From: Ruminococcaceae bacterium UBA1691
Lineage (GTDB): Bacteria; Bacillota; Clostridia; Oscillospirales; Acutalibacteraceae
Assembly: GCA_002320555.1 (NCBI GenBank)
Contig: DCJV01000035.1
Coordinates: 6,821 to 14,893 of the forward strand
Length of the DNA stretch: 8,073 nt
Direction: 5' to 3'
Shown: in pieces, positions 1-5,046 of the stretch
Numbering within the stretch: the stretch's first letter is position 1
How the letters are laid out: each line of letters begins with the position of its first letter
Notes under the pieces: model-generated
Seen by the model: the letters and a program-made list of their open reading frames with translations, nothing else
Database searches by the model: none
What the model was told of the DNA's origin: nothing
Position numbers and translations under genes: made by a program

Positions 1-181
1 GCAGCCGCAAAGCCACGTTTGCCGCGTTCTCGGCCTCGGCTGGCGGCAGCCAGCCTTCGCCCTGTGGCCTTGCAAACCTGCCCCTGCGGTGCCGGGGCGG
101 TCCTTTGAAGTTTTGGGGCGATGCCGGGGACCTCAAAACCGTTGTTGCCCCTGTTCACCGATGCTAATGAATCATATGAAA
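1..181. other. GC-rich intergenic stretch, no supported gene
   Basis: No gene with a start and ribosome binding site can be supported here. The first 105 bases are open in more than one frame: plus frame 1 runs from the edge to a TGA at 106-108, and the minus strand is open towards the left edge. None of these frames shows a recognisable domain. Inverted repeats are visible: GGCTGGC (38-44) with GCCAGCC (49-55), GCCCC (80-84) with GGGGC (94-98), and GTTTTGGGG (110-118) with CCTCAAAAC (131-139, one mismatch). This composition suits a dispersed intergenic repeat or the 3' flank of a gene outside the window, but neither is shown. Confidence 0.4.
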
Positions 182-224
182 AAAGCAAGGATACTGCCAT
201 CCCCCAGCAGTATCCTTGCTTTTC
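182..224 (-). terminator. Rho-independent terminator of the HPr gene
   Basis: A perfect 17-bp stem (182-198 with 208-224) encloses a 9-nt loop. Read on the minus strand it lies 107 nt after the HPr stop codon and is followed by a T-rich run (TTTTTTCATATG). The stem itself starts with AAAA and ends with TTTT, so it could also work weakly on the plus strand, but the better U-tract is on the minus side. Confidence 0.85.
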
Positions 225-241
225 TCATTTAAAAATGCAGT

Positions 242-306
242 CTCTCAGCCTTTTCAAGCTTGTCCATTTCAGAAAATAGACGCCCCCATCCGGACAAGAC
301 TGAGAG
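242..306 (-). other. Nested two-stem structure in HPr 3' UTR
   Basis: Two exact 7-bp inverted repeats are nested. The outer pair is CTCTCAG (242-248) with CTGAGAG (300-306). The inner pair is CTTGTCC (259-265) with GGACAAG (292-298). On one side the stems are separated by a single base (299), on the other by ten bases (249-258), and the inner loop is 26 nt (266-291). The structure sits between the HPr stop codon and its terminator, so it would be part of the 3' UTR. It may stabilise the mRNA or be the body of a 3'-derived RNA. No known RNA family is recognised. Confidence 0.35.
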
Positions 307-331
307 CAAACAGCTTATTCTTCCGCAGAGA

Positions 332-595
332 TTACTCCGTGAAACCAGATTCCACGAGCTTGATAAGCCCTTCCACCGCCTGCTCCTCATCGGGGCCGCC
401 GGCGATGATGCGAATATTCGTACCACCCATAATCCCCAGGGAAAGAACGCCAAGCAAACTCTTTGCATTCACACGGCGGTCCTCTTTCTCCACCCAGATG
501 GAGGATTTGTATTCATTCGCCTTCTGGATAAAAAAGGTCGCCGGACGAGCATGCAGGCCGACCTGATTCTGGACCGTTACATCTTTCACATACAT
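332..595 (-). CDS. ptsH: HPr family phosphocarrier protein
   Basis: This is the small cytoplasmic phosphocarrier of the sugar phosphotransferase system. In this family enzyme I phosphorylates the active-site histidine, and the phosphate passes on to the EIIA domains. The 87-residue product has the signature GLHARPA at residues 13-19, giving the catalytic His15 and the conserved Arg17. The regulatory site NAKSLLGVLSLG places Ser46 exactly where HPr kinase acts in Firmicutes, so it is HPr and not Crh, which lacks His15. The start at 595 is chosen because GGGAG (606-610 on the plus strand) lies 10 nt upstream and because it gives His15 and Ser46 their standard numbers. An earlier ATG at 616 would add seven unsupported residues. 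The gene stands alone with its own promoter and terminator; enzyme I is not in the window. Ser46 implies a link to catabolite control, which is known for the family and not shown here. Confidence 0.95.
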   Translation of the reverse strand: MYVKDVTVQNQVGLHARPATFFIQKANEYKSSIWVEKEDRRVNAKSLLGVLSLGIMGGTNIRIIAGGPDEEQAVEGLIKLVESGFTE

Positions 596-643
596 AATGA
601 TATATCTCCCACACAATCAAATTTCATGTCTGCTTCGCTACAT

Positions 644-671
644 ATTATATCACAAAACTTGTCTCCGTCAA
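644..671 (-). promoter_or_regulatory. Sigma-A promoter of the HPr gene
   Basis: On the minus strand TTGACG (666-671) and TATAAT (644-649) are separated by 16 bp. This is a near-consensus housekeeping promoter. Transcription would start near 637 and give a leader of about 40 nt with the GGGAG ribosome binding site. Confidence 0.75.
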
Positions 672-856
672 CGACTTATGGCGAGTTATAGGCCATTTTG
701 CGAAAATTCAGCTTGTATCCCAACCGAAACCGTTTTAAAGGTTTGATGTTTGTGTAAATTGCATATTACATTTTTTGTGCAATATATAGAAAAATGACAG
801 GGATTTGTGGTCAAACGTTCTAAACAAATCGAGTAAAATTTCCTCTCCGTATAAAA
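672..856. other. AT-rich intergenic stretch upstream of HPr promoter
   Basis: No convincing gene is seen. The sequence is AT-rich, with a 6-bp inverted repeat ATTGCA/TGCAAT (758-763 and 778-783). A degenerate CRE-like string centred on the CG at 731-732 (725-738) has at least two mismatches to the catabolite-repression consensus and lies about 95 bp upstream of the HPr start site. A -10-like TATAAA occurs at 850-855, but no good -35 is placed for it. Confidence 0.35.
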
Positions 857-1051
857 GCGGGCAGATGGAACGCCCTGATGAGCAGAAGGTACCACTCTTC
901 ATACTATGCCCTGTTTACCGCAATTGATGTCCAGTATGCATCGGAAATTTTGAGACTGCGGATTACGCATAAAGGGCCTGTAGCAAAATATTCATATGCA
1001 AGTTGGTTCTCAGGGGTGCAGCGCGACCTTTGCGCAATGCGTCCCTTTTTT
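857..1051 (+). ncRNA. Candidate structured small RNA, family unknown
   Basis: A plus-strand intrinsic terminator (1014-1051) ends a stretch with no protein gene, so a short plus-strand transcript is likely. The body can fold as an interrupted rod: CCCTGA (873-878) with TCAGGG (1010-1015), ACCA (891-894) with TGGT (1004-1007), CTTCATA (897-903) with TATGCAAG (995-1002, one bulge), GCCC (908-911) with GGGC (974-977), and TTTA (914-917) with TAAA (970-973). Length (about 190 nt) and rod shape recall 6S RNA, but I do not see its conserved sequence blocks clearly, and the large bubble is one-sided. TATAAA at 850-855 could be the -10, with no obvious -35. The 5' boundary is a guess. It could also simply be folded 3' UTR of the opposing proC transcript. 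Confidence 0.3.
1014..1051 (+). terminator. Plus-strand hairpin with T6, facing proC 3' end
   Basis: The stem pairs GGG (1014-1016) with CCC (1043-1045), GCA (1018-1020) with TGC (1038-1040) and GCGC (1021-1024) with GCGC (1032-1035), around a 7-nt loop. Six T residues follow (1046-1051). On the minus strand no T run follows, so it works best for plus-strand transcription. The T run overlaps the proC stop codon (1050-1052), meaning the proC message ends by another means or reads through. The lower GGG can also pair in the upstream rod, so the two folds compete. Confidence 0.55.
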
Positions 1052-1847
1052 ACAGCTTTTGGTCCTTTTCTAGCGCAGCGTCGACCGCTTTGCGCACTGC
1101 TGTTTCGAGGCCGTTTTCCTGCAGCGCTGCGATTCCCTCAATCGTTGTTCCGCCAGGCGAGCAGACCTGGTCAATGAGCGACCATGGATGCTCGCCGCTT
1201 TCCAGAATCAGCTTTGCGCTCCCCAAGACCGTCTGTGCCGCGATCTCCAGTGCGACCTGCTTATTCATCCCGTTTTTCACCGCCGCACGGGCTAGCGCAT
1301 CGATGAACAGATAGGCAAAGGCAGGCGCGCTACCCGCGACCACGCCGAACAGCGGGAAAAAGCCCTCGTCAAGCTCCTGGGCCTGTCCCGCCGCACGCAA
1401 CAGGCGTGACACCAGCTTCTTTTGCTCCTGCGTCACGTTTTCATTTGCGCAGAAGGCGCTCATTGCCGCTCCCACCTTGGCGTTGATATTCGGCATCACG
1501 CGCACGAGCGCGGGCGAAAAGCCGAGCTGTTTCTCGATATAACCGAGCGTCTTGCCCGCTGCAATGGAGAGGACAAGCGGGTTCCTCCTCTGCAGCAGCG
1601 GCGCGATCTCCGGCAGAAGCGAAGGAAATACACCCGGCTTTACGGCGAGTACAACCGTGTCAGAACAATCAATCAGCTCCTGCGCCGTGTCAGCCGCCGT
1701 CACGCCGAGCCGGCCGGCGCATTCCTGGGAACGTTCCGGCGTAATGTCGGTTACAAAGATTTCACCGGGACGGTAAATACCCGCGGTGAGCAGTCCCTTG
1801 ATAATCGCGCCGGCCATATTGCCGCCGCCAATGAATCCAATCGTCAT
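1050..1847 (-). CDS. proC: Pyrroline-5-carboxylate reductase
   Basis: The enzyme catalyses the last step of proline synthesis in the cytoplasm, reducing 1-pyrroline-5-carboxylate to L-proline with NAD(P)H. The 265-residue length is normal for the family. The N-terminal Rossmann motif is GFIGGGNMAG (residues 4-13). Family blocks follow in order: VVLAVKP, SIAAGKT, RVMPNINAKVGAAMSA, and the GSAPAFAYLFIDAL helix of the C-terminal dimerisation domain. The family signature begins at SPGGTTIEG (from residue 230). The start at 1847 has GGAAGG (1855-1860 on the plus strand) 7 nt upstream, and the glycine-rich motif begins at residue 4 as expected. It is a single-gene unit, transcribed divergently from the tetR operon. 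Its stop codon overlaps the T run of a terminator on the other strand. No missing residues were noticed. Confidence 0.96.
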   Translation of the reverse strand: MTIGFIGGGNMAGAIIKGLLTAGIYRPGEIFVTDITPERSQECAGRLGVTAADTAQELIDCSDTVVLAVKPGVFPSLLPEIAPLLQRRNPLVLSIAAGKTLGYIEKQLGFSPALVRVMPNINAKVGAAMSAFCANENVTQEQKKLVSRLLRAAGQAQELDEGFFPLFGVVAGSAPAFAYLFIDALARAAVKNGMNKQVALEIAAQTVLGSAKLILESGEHPWSLIDQVCSPGGTTIEGIAALQENGLETAVRKAVDAALEKDQKL

Positions 1848-1883
1848 GTGAAAACCTTCCTTACAAGCAGTTTATACAAAAAA

Positions 1884-1912
1884 ATCATATCATAATTCCA
1901 TCCAATTTACAA
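1884..1912 (-). promoter_or_regulatory. Promoter of proC
   Basis: On the minus strand TTGTAA (1907-1912) and TATGAT (1884-1889) are separated by exactly 17 bp. The start site would be near 1877, giving a leader of about 30 nt before the proC ATG. It is back to back with the tetR promoter, the two -35 boxes being about 57 bp apart. The nearer operator candidate does not overlap it. Confidence 0.65.
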
Positions 1913-1969
1913 TGGCGATATTTTTCTTCCTCGTCATATTAAATTTTTGTGAATATCTCTTTTTTAAGA

Positions 1970-1998
1970 TTGACGATTCGTCATTTCGGTGTTATCTT
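1970..1998 (+). promoter_or_regulatory. Candidate promoter of tetR-MMPL-lipoprotein operon
   Basis: TTGACG (1970-1975, 5 of 6 consensus bases) and TATCTT (1993-1998, 4 of 6) are separated by 17 bp, with an A/T-rich run just upstream (1938-1968) that could act as an UP element. The -35 box lies inside the first palindromic operator candidate. Transcription from about 2005 would leave a leader of roughly 190 nt. A weaker second possibility lies closer to the gene: TTGTAT (2136-2141), 18 bp, TATCAT (2160-2165). Confidence 0.5.
1971..1983. promoter_or_regulatory. Candidate TetR operator 1 (over -35)
   Basis: The 13-bp perfect palindrome TGACGA-T-TCGTCA covers the -35 box of the operon promoter. 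With three following bases it matches the second site at 13 of 16 positions (TGACNANTNGTCATTT). A repressor bound here would block RNA polymerase. A lone half-site, TCGTCA, also occurs at 1931-1936. Confidence 0.6.
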
Positions 1999-2017
1999 TA
2001 CCTCTGGAACGCAGAAG

Positions 2018-2030
2018 TGACTAATAGTCA
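2018..2030. promoter_or_regulatory. Candidate TetR operator 2 (early leader)
   Basis: The 13-bp perfect palindrome TGACTA-A-TAGTCA lies 47 bp centre to centre from operator 1, just downstream of the predicted start site. Two like sites flanking one promoter next to a TetR gene suggest cooperative autorepression. Binding itself is inference. Confidence 0.6.
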
Positions 2031-2059
2031 TTTTCTGGAATTCCCAAGCTGGTATGCCT

Positions 2060-2150
2060 GCTTTGCTGGAATTGGATTCTCTCTTTTGTATCCGGCAAAG
2101 CAAAAAAGCACAGTTCCGTCTTCTTGTTCTCTCTTTTGTATCTGCGGAAC
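2060..2150 (+). repeat. Exact 16-bp direct repeat in twin leader stem-loops
   Basis: TTCTCTCTTTTGTATC occurs at 2077-2092 and again at 2127-2142, exactly 50 bp apart. The flanking bases differ, so this is not a recent 50-bp tandem duplication. Each copy falls mainly in the loop of its own stem: GCTTTGCTGGA (2060-2070) with TCCGGCAAAGC (2091-2101, one G-U pair), and GTTCCG (2113-2118) with CGGAAC (2145-2150). In the predicted leader of the tetR operon this would show the same pyrimidine-rich sequence twice. Function is unknown; RNA-binding protein sites or DNA-level operator sites are both possible. Confidence 0.5.
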
Positions 2151-2196
2151 CGCCCGGCATATCATAAGTATTGTCTGGAGGGGTGGCAAAGGAACT

Positions 2197-2808
2197 TTGG
2201 AAAACAAGGAACTTCAAAAACAGGCACTGGAGGAGAAAAAAAATGCAAAGCGTATCCGCATGATTGATGCAGCCTATCATCTCTTTATCAACAAGGGCGT
2301 GCATGCCACCGCCATTGACGAGGTTGTCAAAAAGGCCGGGGTCGCCAAGGGCACGTTTTATCTCTATTTCCACGATAAATACGATCTGCTCGATCAGATC
2401 GTCCTGTACAAGAGCACGGTTCTCGTCCAGGCAGCGCTGCGGGAGCTCGGCGAAAAATACAGGACGGAGCAGCCGCCCCTTGAAGACGGAATCCTCTTTT
2501 TTGCCTCGCGGCTGATCGATTCGTTGGAGGAAAACCACGATCTGGTTCTGCTCATCCACAAAAAGCTGTCCGCCAGCCTTTCCGTGATGGAATACCTGCG
2601 GGATGGAGAGCTCGGCCCAATTGTGGATGCTGTTATGGATCGCTTCGTACAGCGCGGCAAATCGCGCACAGAAGCGGAACAAACACTTTACATCATCATC
2701 GAGATGACCAGCTCGGTCTGCTGCGACGCGATCCTGTATCAGAAGCCCTACCCGCTCTCCGAAATCAAACCGACGCTATACGCGATGATTCGCAAGATGC
2801 TCAATTGA
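2197..2808 (+). CDS. TetR/AcrR family transcriptional repressor
   Basis: A one-component DNA-binding repressor of 203 residues, normal for the family. The N-terminal helix-turn-helix reads AIDEVVKKAGVAKGTFYLYF (residues 39-58), followed by the family's HDKYDLL. The rest is a helical ligand and dimer domain with no recognisable subfamily. The start is uncertain. TTG at 2197 is preferred because it restores the usual basic N-terminal arm before helix 1 (KKNAKRIRMIDAAYHLF); GGAGGGG (2177-2183) lies 13 nt upstream, longer than ideal. The in-frame ATG at 2260 would cut into helix 1. The frame stays open back to 1912, but that part overlaps the promoter and does not look like TetR. It is the first gene of the operon, 39 nt before the transporter, and two palindromes upstream suggest that it represses itself and the operon. 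The inducer is unknown, probably a substrate of the transporter. Confidence 0.9.
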   Translation: MENKELQKQALEEKKNAKRIRMIDAAYHLFINKGVHATAIDEVVKKAGVAKGTFYLYFHDKYDLLDQIVLYKSTVLVQAALRELGEKYRTEQPPLEDGILFFASRLIDSLEENHDLVLLIHKKLSASLSVMEYLRDGELGPIVDAVMDRFVQRGKSRTEAEQTLYIIIEMTSSVCCDAILYQKPYPLSEIKPTLYAMIRKMLN

Positions 2809-2847
2809 CCTGCTCTACTTTATATATAGAAAACGAGGTGTTGCCGC

Positions 2848-5004
2848 ATGATCGACAAATTCTCGCGCTGGCTGACGCATCACACAAAGCTCATTCTTAT
2901 AATTGCTTTTCTGCTGCTGATACCCAGCGCAATCGGCTATATTAACACATATGTCAATTACGATATTCTCTCCTATCTGCCAGACGATCTCGACTCGGTC
3001 AAGGGCCAGCAGGTGCTTGACGAGACCTTTCACAATTCTGCGAGCACCGTCCTGATCGTGGAAAATATGCCGGCAAAGGACATATCCGCCCTCAAGGAAA
3101 AGGTCTCTCAGGTGGAGGGCGTGCATCAGGTGACATGGATTGACGATATTCTTGATATCGGTGTCCCAGAGGACATCCTGCCGGATGAGATCAAAAACGT
3201 CTTTTACAGCCAGAAGTCAAACGCCACGATGATGCTCGTCCAATACGACCACTCCAGCGCGTCGGAGGAGACGATGAAGGCCATCGGCGAAATCCGAAGC
3301 CTGATGAACAAGCAATGCTTTTTGAGCGGCCTATCCACCATATCGCTGGATACCAAAGAGCTCGCCGACAGCGAGGCACCCATCTACATTGCGATCGCCA
3401 TCGCGCTTGCAATAGTTGCCATGACCCTTTCGCTGAAATCCTGGATTCTGCCGTGGGTGCTGCTGCTGGGGTTGAGCCTCGCAGTTGTCTATAACTTTGG
3501 TACGAATATCTTCTTCGGCCAGATTTCCTATATCACGCAGTGTATTGCCGCCATCCTGCAGCTGGGCGTTACAATGGACTACTCCGTCTTCCTTGTCGAC
3601 CGGTACGAGGAGGAGCGGGAAAAGGGCGGCGACCACCGGGACGCCATGGCGCGCGCCGTATCCAAAACCTTTCTCTCCCTGTCCGGCAGCTCGCTGACAA
3701 CGATCTTCGGCTTCCTGGCGCTGTGCTTCATGCGGCTGACGCTCGGCCGTGACATCGGCCTCGTGATGGCAAAGGGCGTGGTGCTCGGCGTTATCACGGT
3801 TGTGATCGTCCTGCCCGCGCTGATCCTTGCGTTCGACAAACCGATCCATCGCTTCACGCATAAGAGCCTGATCCCGAGCTTTGACCGGATGAACGCCTTT
3901 ATCCTCAAGCACCGCCGGGTGCTGATCGTGATCGGGCTGGTGATCGCCATCCCCGCCTGCATCGGCCAGAGCAACGTCGCAAAATATTACAACATCGACC
4001 GCGGGCTTCCACAAGACCTCCCCTCCATCGTATCGCTCAACAAGATGAAGGATGAGTTCAATATGGCGACGACGCACTTTGTCATCGTCGACGATAACCT
4101 GCCCGCAAGCAAGCTCACCGAAATGTCAGAAAAGCTGGAGCAGGTGGACGGCATTGAAACCGTCCTTTCCTACAATAAATTCCTAGGCCCCGCGATTGAG
4201 GATTCCTTTATCCCGGACGAGATCAAGGAGATCTGCAAAAAGGATGGCAAGCAGTTGCTCATGATCAATTCTAGATACAGCGCGGCCACCGAGGAAGAAA
4301 ACGCACAGATCGATGAGATGACGGCAATCGTCAAATCTTACGACAGCGGCGGCATGATCACAGGCGAAGGCCCGCTAACAAAGGATCTGACCACCATCGC
4401 CGACAAGGATTTCGTCGTAACAAGCATCCTTTCCACGCTGGCGATCTTCATCATCGTTGCGATCTGTTTCAAATCCCTCACCATCCCCATCGTCGTTGTG
4501 GGCAGCATCGAGCTTGCCATTTTCATCAATGAGGCGATCCCCTTCTTCACCGGGACGGTGATCCCTTTCATCGCGCCAACCGTCATCAGCTGCGTCCAGC
4601 TGGGCGCTACAGTGGACTACGCGATTTTGCTAACGACACGTTTCCGGGAGGAGCGGCAGCGCGGGCATGACCGTCTGGCTGCCATGCGCATCGCGGCAAA
4701 CGCCGCCGACCGTTCCATTATGTCCAGTGCGCTGGTCTTCTTCTGCGCTACCTTCGGCGTGTATCTGACTTGCAATATTGAAATGATCAAGAGCATCTGC
4801 TCAATGCTTGCACGCGGCTCAGTCATCAGCGCAATCGTCATTTTCTTCTTCCTAACGCCTTTGCTACTCGTCTGTGAAAAGATTATTTCCAAAACCAGCT
4901 TCGGATGGCGCGAAGCAAAGCCGAGGCGCAAAAGGCAGGCGAAAACGGCACAGCTGACCCAGGAATCCTCAGGGCCCGCAGCCGACAGTATGAAAACAAA
5001 TTGA
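2848..5004 (+). CDS. MMPL/RND-family membrane transporter
   Basis: A polytopic exporter of 718 residues in the MMPL branch of the RND superfamily, thought to be driven by proton flow. Twelve membrane segments are readable in two matching halves: TM1 about 13-33, a soluble loop about 34-175, TM2-6 about 178-325, TM7 about 356-374, a second loop about 375-520, and TM8-12 about 522-675. A basic C-terminal tail follows. Both halves carry the TM4/TM10 proton-relay pair: LGVTMDY (Asp244, Tyr245) and LGATVDY (Asp590, Tyr591), followed by DRYEEER and TRFREER. Both loops share PDEIK (112-116 and 456-460), a mark of internal duplication. GAGGTG (2835-2840) lies 7 nt before the ATG. The gene sits between the TetR gene and a large lipoprotein, which suggests inducible export of a lipid-like or hydrophobic compound. 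The substrate cannot be read from the sequence. Resemblance to Gram-positive YdfJ-type proteins is an inference from length and layout. Confidence 0.92.
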   Translation: MIDKFSRWLTHHTKLILIIAFLLLIPSAIGYINTYVNYDILSYLPDDLDSVKGQQVLDETFHNSASTVLIVENMPAKDISALKEKVSQVEGVHQVTWIDDILDIGVPEDILPDEIKNVFYSQKSNATMMLVQYDHSSASEETMKAIGEIRSLMNKQCFLSGLSTISLDTKELADSEAPIYIAIAIALAIVAMTLSLKSWILPWVLLLGLSLAVVYNFGTNIFFGQISYITQCIAAILQLGVTMDYSVFLVDRYEEEREKGGDHRDAMARAVSKTFLSLSGSSLTTIFGFLALCFMRLTLGRDIGLVMAKGVVLGVITVVIVLPALILAFDKPIHRFTHKSLIPSFDRMNAFILKHRRVLIVIGLVIAIPACIGQSNVAKYYNIDRGLPQDLPSIVSLNKMKDEFNMATTHFVIVDDNLPASKLTEMSEKLEQVDGIETVLSYNKFLGPAIEDSFIPDEIKEICKKDGKQLLMINSRYSAATEEENAQIDEMTAIVKSYDSGGMITGEGPLTKDLTTIADKDFVVTSILSTLAIFIIVAICFKSLTIPIVVVGSIELAIFINEAIPFFTGTVIPFIAPTVISCVQLGATVDYAILLTTRFREERQRGHDRLAAMRIAANAADRSIMSSALVFFCATFGVYLTCNIEMIKSICSMLARGSVISAIVIFFFLTPLLLVCEKIISKTSFGWREAKPRRKRQAKTAQLTQESSGPAADSMKTN

Positions 5005-5046
5005 ATGCAATCATGGTCACAAGTCATGAAAGGAGTGGCTATTACA

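Noticed and set aside
725..738. CRE-like string near the HPr promoter.
   Set aside because: It has at least two mismatches at conserved ends, so it is too weak to call as a catabolite control site.
686..895. Minus-strand open frame of 69 codons upstream of HPr.
   Set aside because: AT-rich, with no binding site at its start, no domain, and its 3' end lies just short of the HPr promoter.
875..947. CTGATGA (875-881) followed later by GAAA (944-947), resembling hammerhead ribozyme core strings.
   Set aside because: No proper stem II joins the two strings, and no matching cleavage-site strand with stems I and III could be placed.
1422..1895. Plus-strand open frame opposite proC.
   Set aside because: It is antisense to a well-supported gene, has no ribosome binding site and no recognisable protein.
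1912..2196. Upstream extension of the tetR frame (95 extra codons from an ATG at 1912).
   Set aside because: It spans the promoter, operators and leader repeats, has no ribosome binding site, and its translation does not resemble a TetR protein.
2805..2832. Possible internal promoter before the MMPL gene (TTGACC, 16 bp, TAGAAA).
   Set aside because: The -10 match is poor, and the start site would fall at or after the ribosome binding site, leaving no usable leader.
3331..4077. Long minus-strand open frame inside the MMPL gene.
   Set aside because: It is a shadow of a strongly supported transporter, with no domain and a charged low-complexity translation.
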